A stretch of 64,000 nt of DNA from Paenibacillus sp. LHD-38 (GTDB taxonomy: Bacteria > Bacillota > Bacilli > Paenibacillales > Paenibacillaceae), in assembly GCF_031157315.1 (NCBI RefSeq), contig NZ_JAVIFU010000003.1:62001-126000 (forward strand), written 5' to 3'. Shown piece after piece: positions 7,697-16,395 of the stretch. The notes below the pieces were generated by a model, which made no database searches, had not been told where the DNA came from, and saw only the letters and a program-made list of their open reading frames with translations. Every line of letters starts with the position of its first letter. Position 1 is the stretch's first letter. Made by a program: the position numbers and the translations under genes.

Positions 7697-8935
7697 TTAT
7701 TGGGCTTTCATCCCAATTCGCCGCACTTTCATTAACGCCTTTATTTCAAAATTACACTCCTTATATAAATTACGCCATCCTTCATCTGTTTTCACATGCG
7801 TATTCCAAAAGTGAGGCTTTTTGGCCCTTACATACTCACCAAAGCCGAATATATCGGAGCCTTTTGCTTGTGTTTTCTTGATGATATCGGAGTAAAACTT
7901 CACGGATATTTCCTCCTGTTTTTTTTCGATTGCTCTCAAAGTAGCAGGGTCATTTATTTTAACCTTCTCGCTAATCTTTCCCTCTATATTAAGCTCAACC
8001 GAAATTTTTATCGTAAAAAAAGGGACATTGTCCTTAATCCGGACATCAATTTCTGATTTTCGATGGGTAGCATTTGTCATCACCGTTTCGGATGAATCAT
8101 CCAGCTTAATGAAAACCCGATAGCCCGCGGGATTTACTCCTTTTATGGCTAAATATCCTGCTATTTCAAGGGGCTTAGTTACGCCGACCATTCGATCGCC
8201 GACAAAATAAGCGAGACCTTTTATTTCTATATTTTGTTCTTTCTTCATCTCCACATAAGGCAAAAAACCCTCCTGGCCTTTCTTAGACAAATTACTCCAG
8301 AATATACCGATATAATCCTTGGGGAACTTGCCCATTCTCATCCCTTCATCTAACGTGGACATCAAATAAAGGGTGGGTACCCGTTCAAGTTTTGGAGCTG
8401 CTTTCATGAATTTAAGCGCATTCCCCTGCGAGATCATCAGCCAAGCCATTCTGCGCACCTCCGGATTACGCCGGAAGTAATCATTTACATTTTCCAATCC
8501 CCTTTTTGCCATTGCTTCAGAAACGACGATCACACGCAAATGGCCTAAAAAAAGTCTGCTGGAAACCTGCTGCTGCAAATTCATGAACGCATCATCGATG
8601 CTATGGCCGACGACATCAATGAACCAAACCGTTTGCTCTGCTGAGCCGCTCGAGCCGCCGCTCTCGCCTGGACCGAGCGGGATTCTGCCTGGAAGAGCGA
8701 TCTGAACAGCGACTCGCACCATATTGTTTCTTGGGGCTTGAATCGTTCCCTGCAGATGAGAAATCTCATCTTCCTCTTTTTCACCCTCTTCAGGATCAAC
8801 CATGTCGATGGACACGCCTAAAACAACAGCCCGTTCTTCGATTTCAAGTTGATCCCAGCATCCGGTTAATATCGGTATGAATAGGCATAAGCAGCATAAT
8901 CCTTTAACTGTTTTGATCCACTTTCTTGTCCTCAA
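7697..8935 (-). CDS. Ger(x)C family spore germination lipoprotein
   Basis: C subunit of a nutrient germination receptor, anchored to the outer face of the spore inner membrane. The N-terminus has a lipoprotein signal ending in the lipobox LTGC, followed by WDQLEIEERAVVLGVSID, typical of GerAC. The start is taken as TTG at 8935, because AGAGAGGTG lies 6 bp upstream and gives a short basic signal peptide; longer frames lack such a site. The 5' end overlaps the gerB-like gene by 32 bp, implying coupled translation. Length is about 412 residues. Confidence 0.88.
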   Translation of the reverse strand: MRTRKWIKTVKGLCCLCLFIPILTGCWDQLEIEERAVVLGVSIDMVDPEEGEKEEDEISHLQGTIQAPRNNMVRVAVQIALPGRIPLGPGESGGSSGSAEQTVWFIDVVGHSIDDAFMNLQQQVSSRLFLGHLRVIVVSEAMAKRGLENVNDYFRRNPEVRRMAWLMISQGNALKFMKAAPKLERVPTLYLMSTLDEGMRMGKFPKDYIGIFWSNLSKKGQEGFLPYVEMKKEQNIEIKGLAYFVGDRMVGVTKPLEIAGYLAIKGVNPAGYRVFIKLDDSSETVMTNATHRKSEIDVRIKDNVPFFTIKISVELNIEGKISEKVKINDPATLRAIEKKQEEISVKFYSDIIKKTQAKGSDIFGFGEYVRAKKPHFWNTHVKTDEGWRNLYKECNFEIKALMKVRRIGMKAQ

Positions 8936-10022
8936 CGCGAGCACCTCTCTTCTTGCGAAGGATAGAAACAAACAATAGCAGTCCGGGATAAACTATCGTA
9001 ATATACAAACCGAAACGACCAACATTCTCAATAATTTCATACATTTGTACAATGTTTTGAGGAAGCATCGCCATAACGAATACAATAGGCAAAATGAAAT
9101 ATGAGAATAGCTTATGGTCACGCAAACGAAACAGTTTGTTGATGGAGTAGATCGTTAAGAAATAGCTTGAGAATAGTGTCGTAAACACTGCAGTTACCCA
9201 CACCGCTAAAAACGCGGCATCCAAGCGTTCTAATATATTTGCCGGCAAGGAAGTCGCTTTCGCTAATTCCAACGTAGGCCAAAGAAGCTGTTTGATTTCT
9301 TCCGCGCCGAACACACCAACCGCTGCAACAACGATGACGAAATATAGCCCACCAGCGATAAGCAATCCCCATATACTAGCCTTCATTGCTTTTTCAGGCT
9401 TCTTCATAGCTGGTATGACAGCTGTTAATACGAATGAGCCTTGGAACAAAGCAGCGATAGTCACAATTCCTTTCAGCATTTTCTTTGGTTCGTTTCCCCA
9501 GACCGGCAGTAAATTGATCATCTCTGCGTTTTTTAGAGAAAGAGCTACAATGAGCAAAGCAGGTACAAGGAGTAATGGAAAATAAAAAGTATGGATATAA
9601 GCAAAGGTCGTGATGTTGTTTCGCGTAGAAATAGCCGCGAGCAGCAGCATGACGATTACCGTAACCTCAACCGGCGTTGATCGAAGGACAGATGTGACGA
9701 CTACTTCCCCAAATTCTCGAGCCGTCAAGGAGGTCAGAATGGCAAAGAAAGCGATAATGAAGGCACTTCCTATCCACGCCAATCCTTTCCCAATGATGTT
9801 CTCGCTATATTGAATCACGGATTGATTAGGAAATCTCATGCCGAGCACAGTAATTAAGAAAAGGCCAACAAAAGCTAGCAATAACCCAAGCAAAGTTACT
9901 AAGGGCGCACCAGAATCAGCAGCTTGAACAGCAAAAAGCGGGAGCGCGAGTACACCTACCCCAATTATCGTGCTAACGAGAATGGCGGCTGCTTGGATTA
10001 CGGTAATCTGACGAGTCTCCAT
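8904..10022 (-). CDS. GerAB/ArcD/ProY family spore germination permease
   Basis: B subunit of the receptor: 372 residues with about ten hydrophobic helices and the family start QITVIQAAAILVSTIIGVGVL. GerAB proteins belong to the APC transporter superfamily and bind the germinant. The ATG has an AGGGGGGATAG site and overlaps the 3' end of the gerA-like gene by 25 bp. Confidence 0.9.
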   Translation of the reverse strand: METRQITVIQAAAILVSTIIGVGVLALPLFAVQAADSGAPLVTLLGLLLAFVGLFLITVLGMRFPNQSVIQYSENIIGKGLAWIGSAFIIAFFAILTSLTAREFGEVVVTSVLRSTPVEVTVIVMLLLAAISTRNNITTFAYIHTFYFPLLLVPALLIVALSLKNAEMINLLPVWGNEPKKMLKGIVTIAALFQGSFVLTAVIPAMKKPEKAMKASIWGLLIAGGLYFVIVVAAVGVFGAEEIKQLLWPTLELAKATSLPANILERLDAAFLAVWVTAVFTTLFSSYFLTIYSINKLFRLRDHKLFSYFILPIVFVMAMLPQNIVQMYEIIENVGRFGLYITIVYPGLLLFVSILRKKRGARVEDKKVDQNS

Positions 10023-11656
10023 TCGATGCTATCCCCCCTGCTGATTTTTATCATTTTCCGGATCAAGCACATTGGTGTTGAATGATCCAGCTCATTAAAA
10101 GATTGTTCATTCACTCTCTGTGAATCCACGGGCTGAAGAAAGGACGGTCTTTTGCTCATCCACCATAACGGGCCTCTAATTAAAAGATCCTTCATACCTT
10201 GGAACTCTGCCGGAACTAGCGGGCTGAGATACGGAACGCCAAATGACTTCAGTGACAGCAAATGATTCGCAATAAGGATGAGCCCGATCATTACGCCATA
10301 AAGCCCGAAAATGCCAGCCATAATGATCAGCGGAAACCGAAGCAAACGCAAAGCAAGAGCTGCATTATAAGCAGGCGTTGCAAACGACCCAATTGTCGTT
10401 AATGCAATGATAACGATCGTAATCGGGCTCGAGAATCCTGCTGCTACCGCTGCTTGGCCGATTACAAGAACACCAACGATAGAAAGCGCGCCGCCAACCT
10501 GCTGCGGCAGACGAATAGTCGCTTCTCGCAATATTTCCATGGATATCTCAATAATTAATACCTCTACAACGGCCGGAAAAGGCACACCTGCCCTGCCCCC
10601 TGCTACGGCTACCGCAAATTCGGTCGGGATCAGTTCGGGATTGAAGGAAATGATCGACACATAGATGGAGGGAAAGATTAATGAAAACATCAAGGCAATA
10701 AGTCTTGCAAAACGAATAGAGCTCATCAATAGAAATCGTTCGGTATAATCCTCTACCGTCTGATAAAACTGGCTGAAAACGGTAGGTACGAGCAAGGCGA
10801 GCGGCGAACCGTCTACCAAGATTGATACTCTTCCCTCCAATAAGTTGGCAACAACCTTATCCGGTCGCTCCGTGTACTGAACCTGAGGAAACGGGGAGTA
10901 ATGATTATCTTCAATAAACTGCTCTAAATAACCAGAGTCCAGTACGCCATCGATTTCAATTTTGGAGAGCCTGTTATTTACTTCTTTAACAAGCTCAGGA
11001 CTCGTAATCCCCTCCATATAGCAAACAGCAACCTTTGATTTTGTTCGCTGGCCAATTTCCATCGTCTTTACTCGAAAGTCAGGTGATTGCAGCCGATACC
11101 GGATTAATGAAATATTGGTACCGATGGGCTCAATAAAGCCTTCGCGGGGTCCTCTAATGACCTGCTCGGTCGCAGGCTGATCGATGGATCGCTTATCAAT
11201 ATTTCTTGTCCCAATCACAAAAGCCTCATCGAGCCCTTCAACGGCTACGACCGTTTCACCTCTTAGAATACTTTCGACTAAAGTGGCAATTTTGCTTTCA
11301 AACTTGCTCTCGCTGTGATAAAGGGCATCATTAAGCAATACATCCTTCAAATGTTCGATTTCGATGGTATGTCCTTGAAGATGCGTAGGAATATACATGA
11401 GCGGTTTAACGATATCCAGATTAATGGTATTTTGATTAAGCATGTTAGAATAATACATAATGACAGCGGAGTACTTGCCAAATACATGGAATCTTCGTAT
11501 CGTCAAATCTTCGTTTACTCCCAAAATCTCTAGAATAAATGCGATGGTGTCTTCGATATTTACACTTATCAAGTCATGCTTGTGTTTATCAAGAGTGCCG
11601 CTCGGATCTGTAATAATCGGCTTTGCTTTTTTCTTGTTCATACCCCGTATTGGCAT
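9998..11656 (-). CDS. GerA family spore germination protein
   Basis: A subunit of a germinant receptor. A soluble N-terminal half of about 280 residues contains SKFESKIATLVESILRGETV and RGPREGFIEPIGTNISLIRYRLQ. The membrane half includes GVPFPAVVEVLIIEISMEILREATIRLP and several helices. The start at 11656 (MPIRGMNKKK) is chosen over 11671 because GGTGAG precedes it and a forespore-like -10 (CATTATA, 11683-11677) lies too close to 11671; MNKKK at 11641 is also possible. First gene of a gerA-gerB-gerC-small protein operon, probably expressed in the forespore. Confidence 0.88.
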   Translation of the reverse strand: MPIRGMNKKKAKPIITDPSGTLDKHKHDLISVNIEDTIAFILEILGVNEDLTIRRFHVFGKYSAVIMYYSNMLNQNTINLDIVKPLMYIPTHLQGHTIEIEHLKDVLLNDALYHSESKFESKIATLVESILRGETVVAVEGLDEAFVIGTRNIDKRSIDQPATEQVIRGPREGFIEPIGTNISLIRYRLQSPDFRVKTMEIGQRTKSKVAVCYMEGITSPELVKEVNNRLSKIEIDGVLDSGYLEQFIEDNHYSPFPQVQYTERPDKVVANLLEGRVSILVDGSPLALLVPTVFSQFYQTVEDYTERFLLMSSIRFARLIALMFSLIFPSIYVSIISFNPELIPTEFAVAVAGGRAGVPFPAVVEVLIIEISMEILREATIRLPQQVGGALSIVGVLVIGQAAVAAGFSSPITIVIIALTTIGSFATPAYNAALALRLLRFPLIIMAGIFGLYGVMIGLILIANHLLSLKSFGVPYLSPLVPAEFQGMKDLLIRGPLWWMSKRPSFLQPVDSQRVNEQSFNELDHSTPMCLIRKMIKISRGDSIEWRLVRLP

Positions 11657-11784
11657 TTTCTCACCGACCATTCAAATATAATGACTTATCGTGAATGCAT
11701 TTCGGAAAATTTACTCATGGGTTATCTTTTACACATCTTTGCAATAATAACCATTGCTGGCGAACTTGATCATCGTATAAATAA

Positions 11785-11826
11785 AGAAAAAAGCCTTGAA
11801 GGGCCATCACTCTGGTCCTTCAAGGC
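11785..11826 (-). terminator. Terminator after rpiA
   Basis: GCCTTGAAGG and its complement form a 10-bp stem (11793-11826), followed on the minus strand by TTTTTTCTTTATTT. Confidence 0.85.
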
Positions 11827-11853
11827 TATAAAATCAGTTTTATACTTCAAGCA

Positions 11854-12522
11854 TTATTTTTCTAACTGACGAACGGTGCCGTTGGCATACCCAACAATGA
11901 CAACTGAGGCCATTTCAATAAACAAACCGTTGTCTACGATACCTGGAATTTGATTAAGTGTCAGATGAAGTTCTTCAGGCTGAGCAATGCTGCCGAAATG
12001 ACAATCCGCAATATAATTCCCGTTATCCGTTACAAAGGCTTGATCACCGGCTTTTCTCAATACAGGTTCTGCACCTAGCTTCTGCAGCTTTCTCATCGTC
12101 ATTTCAAAACCAAACGGAATGATTTCGACCGGTAATGGGAATTGACCCAACTCCAAGGCCAGCTTGCTCTCATCAACAATAATGATAAGCTGCTTGCTTG
12201 CAGCCGCAACGATTTTCTCGCGAAGCAATGCCCCGCCCCCGCCTTTTATTAGATTCCAATGGGTATCAACTTCATCAGCGCCATCAATCGTAACATCAAT
12301 CTCATCGATTTCCGCAAAAGGAAGCAGCGTGATCCCTAGCTCTTTGGCGAGATCCTCCGATTGCTTGGAAGTAGCGATCGCCTTGATCGAAAGTCCTTCC
12401 TTCACTCTCTGTCCGATTTTTTGAATAGCCCAATATGCGGTAGAGCCTGTCCCTAAACCAACAATCATGCCGTCTTTTACATATTCCACTGCTTTTTCAG
12501 CAGCTAATTTTTTGGATTCCAT
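11854..12522 (-). CDS. rpiA: Ribose-5-phosphate isomerase A
   Basis: A 222-residue enzyme interconverting ribose 5-phosphate and ribulose 5-phosphate in the pentose phosphate pathway. Typical motifs are GMIVGLGTGSTAYWAI, TIDGADEVD, LIKGGGGALLREKIVA and the Lys in VDESKL. An AAAGGGAG site precedes the ATG. It is a single gene ended by the terminator at 11785-11826. Confidence 0.95.
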   Translation of the reverse strand: MESKKLAAEKAVEYVKDGMIVGLGTGSTAYWAIQKIGQRVKEGLSIKAIATSKQSEDLAKELGITLLPFAEIDEIDVTIDGADEVDTHWNLIKGGGGALLREKIVAAASKQLIIIVDESKLALELGQFPLPVEIIPFGFEMTMRKLQKLGAEPVLRKAGDQAFVTDNGNYIADCHFGSIAQPEELHLTLNQIPGIVDNGLFIEMASVVIVGYANGTVRQLEK

Positions 12523-12543
12523 TAGAATAACTCCCTTTAGATA

Positions 12544-12996
12544 CTAAATTGTTAAATAATAATGATAATACATTTCATCTCTTTCATAACCGTTCCGTTC
12601 ATATAAACGTTGTGCTTGCTTATTGTCCATTGCCGTAGAAAGCTCTAAGCCTTTCGCGCCGTTAGCTTTCGCATAGCTCTTAGCATGGTCCAACAGCAGC
12701 TGAGCAGCGCCTTGACCTCTATGTTTCTCGAGCACAAACAGATCATTCAATATAAAAGACCTTTTCATCGATACGGAAGAAAATGAAGGATATAGCTGCG
12801 TAAAGCCAATTGCTTCGCCCGTTGCTTGATTGACGGCAATAAATAGAATAGACTGCTGATGTTCCAATCGAACGGATAAAAAAGCAGCTGCCCCTTTAAG
12901 ATCAGACACTTGCTTATAAAATATTCGGTACTGATTAAATAGATCTGCTAATTCAACGATATGGTTATTCGTTGCCCGTATAACTTCGATTTTCAG
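12544..12996 (-). CDS. GNAT family N-acetyltransferase, probable CTG start
   Basis: About 150 residues with the acetyl-CoA loop EKHRGQGAAQLLLDHAK and the C-terminal AQRLYERNGYERDE. No ATG/GTG/TTG start with a ribosome site fits. The ATG at 13032 has no Shine-Dalgarno upstream, while GGAGGA lies 7 bp before a CTG at 12996, which would start at LKIEVIRATN, where GNAT homology begins. The CTG start is an inference. It lies 60 bp after the peptidase gene on the same strand. Substrate unknown. Confidence 0.78.
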   Translation of the reverse strand: MKIEVIRATNNHIVELADLFNQYRIFYKQVSDLKGAAAFLSVRLEHQQSILFIAVNQATGEAIGFTQLYPSFSSVSMKRSFILNDLFVLEKHRGQGAAQLLLDHAKSYAKANGAKGLELSTAMDNKQAQRLYERNGYERDEMYYHYYLTI

Positions 12997-13055
12997 GGGG
13001 AATTCCTCCAATCCTTCATTTCCTAACTTCATGCAGCGTATACATTTATGCTGAA

Positions 13056-14030
13056 CTATTCCGAAATGGTCAAAGACAAATCTTTGCCGTTTGCAGCAAT
13101 GATCGCTCTCCCGCCTATCGGAAAGGTGAACATGGGTGATGTGTGGCCGAAGTCGAGATCACCGATTACAGGAATATTTGCTAATTCTGCTTTGGAACTG
13201 ATGATTTTCGCAAGCAGATTTCTGGTCATATTGGATGAGTGCTGGAACCTTCCGATGACTAAGCCTTTGACATCCTCAAATCCTGGCTGATGAATAAGGG
13301 ATTGCAAATCCCTATCGAATGTAACGGGTTGAGATTCATAGTCATCCTCAATAAATACAATTGCATCCTTAAGGCTCGGCATATAAGAGGTTCCCTGCAG
13401 TAAATTCAACGTACACAGATTTCCGCCAATTAGGGTACCTTCTGCTTGTCCTTCATTAATAATATAAGGACCGTTATTGGTTTGGAATGATCTATTTTCT
13501 TGATCGAGAAACCATGCATCGTCACTCCAATACTCAGCCGGTTGAATCCTGATAGATTGATTCTCCATTAGCATACGTTTGAAATAATCCACTGTATAAT
13601 CATTCCCGTATTTTATCGCAAATGTAGAGAAATGTGGTCCCGAATAACTTATTAAGCCTGTTTTCGCGAATACAGCGTTGCTTAAAGCTGTAATGTCGGA
13701 ATAGCCGCATAGGCGTTTCGGGTTTGAGGCAATGATGGAATAATTAAGGCTTCTGAGCAGCTGGTTGCAGTTATATCCGCCGATTGTCGTGAGAATTCCT
13801 TTTACGCTGGAATCCAAAAAAGCTTCATGCAAATCATCGATTCTTGCCTGAATGGATGATGAAAAGAAATCATCTGTTTCCATGCAATTTTTGGCGTATG
13901 AAACGGTTAACCCCATAGCTTCCAGCCGTTCTTGCGCTAACCGGATCTGTTCTTCGGCAATTATTGACATGCTTCTTGATGGAGAGATAATACGAATATC
14001 ATCGCCTGGCTTTAATAAATCGGCTTTCAT
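13056..14030 (-). CDS. S66 family serine carboxypeptidase (LD-carboxypeptidase / MccF-like)
   Basis: 324 residues. The nucleophile Ser lies in LCGYSDITAL, a Glu in AIVFIEDDYES and a His in DLDFGHTSPMFT, giving the Ser-Glu-His triad of the S66 family. Members either trim L,D-bonds in recycled muropeptides or cleave microcin C-like peptide-nucleotides (MccF immunity). The length and the GGYNCNQLL motif do not settle which. AGAGGTG precedes the ATG. It may form an operon with the downstream acetyltransferase. Confidence 0.85.
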   Translation of the reverse strand: MKADLLKPGDDIRIISPSRSMSIIAEEQIRLAQERLEAMGLTVSYAKNCMETDDFFSSSIQARIDDLHEAFLDSSVKGILTTIGGYNCNQLLRSLNYSIIASNPKRLCGYSDITALSNAVFAKTGLISYSGPHFSTFAIKYGNDYTVDYFKRMLMENQSIRIQPAEYWSDDAWFLDQENRSFQTNNGPYIINEGQAEGTLIGGNLCTLNLLQGTSYMPSLKDAIVFIEDDYESQPVTFDRDLQSLIHQPGFEDVKGLVIGRFQHSSNMTRNLLAKIISSKAELANIPVIGDLDFGHTSPMFTFPIGGRAIIAANGKDLSLTISE

Positions 14031-14262
14031 TTCCTAGCACCTCTTCCTCTAGAATCGAAAATGATAGGGATTCCAAATAGTATAGCAGTCATCCAAAATA
14101 TTGAATACAAAAAATGTAACCTTCATGTTTTTCCAAGGCCAAAATGAGCGCTATTTATGTCGTTAATTATTTTATTTTAGATGCAATAACCGACAAACAT
14201 CACATCTATCATCTGCTAAAATTTCTAGTAGGTTGTCCCATCACAGAATAGGAGCGCTGATC

Positions 14263-14553
14263 ATGAACACAATTGCCAATGAACATTTTAAAAACGAAAC
14301 GATTGCTTTTGATGGTTTTAGTTTTATTAGCTGTACCTTTACGAATTGCGTAATTATCATTACGACACTCGACTTCAATTTTGAATATTGTTCCTTTTAT
14401 GAGTCCTCCCTGCATGTTAATCCGAAGCTTTCTATTTTTGCAATCTCTCATAAGCTATCGCAATCGACATATGATTCAGAAACAAGTTGTTATCGCAATG
14501 ATTATAAATATCCGCAAACCGTTGTAGAGCTTCCTGCCGTTATCACACCATAA
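14263..14553 (+). CDS. Small Phe/Cys-rich hypothetical protein
   Basis: 96 residues starting at 14263 (MNTIANEHFKNE), with AGGAG 8 bp upstream. The central part repeats an F-x-x-C-x-F pattern (FDGFSFISCTFTNC, FNFEYCSFYESS), like a short, degenerate pentapeptide-repeat coil. No membrane segment or signal peptide. I do not recognise the family. A 99-bp repeat lies 40 bp downstream. Confidence 0.6.
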   Translation: MNTIANEHFKNETIAFDGFSFISCTFTNCVIIITTLDFNFEYCSFYESSLHVNPKLSIFAISHKLSQSTYDSETSCYRNDYKYPQTVVELPAVITP

Positions 14554-14593
14554 TTGACAGTTCTTCGTGGTACTTCGATTACTTTTGGTAAAC

Positions 14594-14692
14594 AAGCGTA
14601 AACGGCTGTCGCCGTCCTCAGTGGCAAAAGCTATCGTTTCGCGGAGATATATAAGCACATTTATAAGTGAAAACTTATAAATTCTTATATAT
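14594..14692 (+). repeat. 99-bp structured repeat, copy 1
   Basis: Identical base for base to 32193-32291, in the same orientation. The first half can fold into a stem with GCG/CGC, AAACG/CGTTT, GCT/AGC and GCC/GGC steps. The second half forms a long hairpin: outer arms ATATATAAG/CTTATATAT, inner arms ATTTATAAGT/ACTTATAAAT, and a GAAA tetraloop. It has no coding frame and no obvious terminal inverted repeats. A perfect terminator follows it immediately. Confidence 0.9.
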
Positions 14693-14694
14693 CG

Positions 14695-14731
14695 AAAAAG
14701 AAACACGCTCTGAATGAGCGTGTTTCTTTTT
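14695..14731. terminator. Bidirectional terminator
   Basis: A perfect 16-bp stem with a TGAAT loop, flanked by A5 and T5. It serves the GGDEF gene (minus) and probably also the small plus-strand gene plus repeat. Confidence 0.85.
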
Positions 14732-14734
14732 GGG

Positions 14735-16377
14735 CTACTCGTTTAATATTCTACTGGCCAAACGCTCGATACGGAGCACTAATTCCTGCATATGAAAGGG
14801 CTTGACGACATAATCATCGGCGCCGATTTGCAAAGCGCGCACGATATCATCCGTATTATTGCGTGCTGTCAACATGATGATTAGCAGCTGCTGCTCGGGA
14901 AAATGCTTGCGAAGCTGATGCAATACCTCTAAACCATCCATTTCAGGCATGGAGCCATCCAGCAAAATAATATACTTTTCATTCTCGGAGTACCAATCCG
15001 AAGTCAAAAAGGACCTGCCATCGGCAAACCCTTGAGCCTTAACCTTCGTATGATTCGTCGGCTTCCAATTGAAGAATCGGTTAATCAAGATGTCTCGGAT
15101 TAAAGGATCATCATCCACGACGATTTGATTTAAAATGACTTCATTTTTTCTTTCGAGCATTTCCGTTGCATACATCTGGTTTCTACCGGCTCGTTTGGCA
15201 CAATAAAGTGCTTGATCAGCCTCATCCACCAGTTTTTCCGAATGCCCCGTTCCCTCCGAAAATTGCGCGATGCCTGATGAGAAGGTAACTTGGAAATCAG
15301 TTTCCTTCACAGGGAATTTAATGGCATTAAACTCTTCTCGGAATTGTTCGATAAGACGGGCTGCTTGCACACTGTCTGTATGCGGAAGAATCAAAGCGAA
15401 TTCCTCTCCCCCATACCGGCAAAGTATGCCCTTAGACTTCACCACATCTTGAGCGGTAGACACGAAGGCTTGAAGCACCTGATCTCCTTTCAGATGACCG
15501 TGTGTATCGTTCACATGCTTGAAGTAGTCCAAATCGAGCATAACAAGCGAGAAGATATGTTCTGAACGTTCAAAATCCTCCATCTGCTGCCGCATCATAT
15601 GGTTAAAATGCTTTCGATTGTATGCACCGGTCAGCTCGTCAATTATAATTGATCGTTCCCAATCTTTCTTCATTGCAAATCGATTTTCGATTAGTGCAGT
15701 TAGCAGTTCGAGTTCAAATGGTTTCGCAAGAAAATCCATCGCAACCGAGCGATAGGCGTTGACTTGATTTTCAAGTGAGAAGTTCCCGCTGACCATAATG
15801 ATTGGAATATGCTCTAGCTTCGCTTTTTCCACGATATGATGAAGTACATACATGCCGCTTTGATCGGGTAAGACGAAATCTAAGAGGATTAGACTAGGCT
15901 TCCATTCGTAAAATATTTTCAAGCCCCGTTCAGCGTTTAAAGCAATCATTACCGGATAGCTGTTTTTCTCCAAAACCTCTTTACATAAGTAACAAATTCC
16001 ATATCATCATCGATGACAAGAACACGCTTTTGATTATGAAGGTTCTCATCTAAGGATTGGATGTGCATCGGGCCTTTGCTCTCAGCTTCCGACCATTCTG
16101 CTTGCAACGAAGCATGTGGGAACATATCCGATAAAGGAAGAAGATGTTCAGACCAATCTTCTCGACGGAATGCCTTAATGCTTTTTTCAGAAAACAATCG
16201 CTCTTTAGCTTCAGAAAATTTTTCAATCTCCATTAATCCTATGGTGCCGCTGGTTCCCTTTAGATTATGGAAAACTCGATGAATATCTTGCTCCATCACG
16301 GCTTCTTGAGTTGACCATTCGTCTATCGTCTGTATGATTCGTTGGTGAATGAGCTTTTTATATTTTTCTATTTTCAT
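14735..16377 (-). pseudogene. Hpt-REC-GGDEF-REC signalling protein, one frameshift
   Basis: Two overlapping frames together encode one protein of about 547 residues. The 5' frame (start 16377, GAGGGAG site) has an Hpt domain with the phospho-His motif FHNLKGTSGT and the first strands of a receiver (RVLVIDDDMEFVTYV). It then runs into RFWRKTAIR and stops. The 3' frame continues the same receiver (LEKNSYPVMIALN, Asp in LILLDFVLP). Next come a GGDEF domain with an intact active site (CRYGGEEFALILP) and a second receiver (VVDDDPLIRD, Asp in IILLDGSMPEMDG). Restoring one A in GTAAAGAGG near 15985 rejoins them. As written, the diguanylate cyclase part has no good start. Confidence 0.8.
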
Positions 16378-16395
16378 GACAATGTGCTCCCTCAA

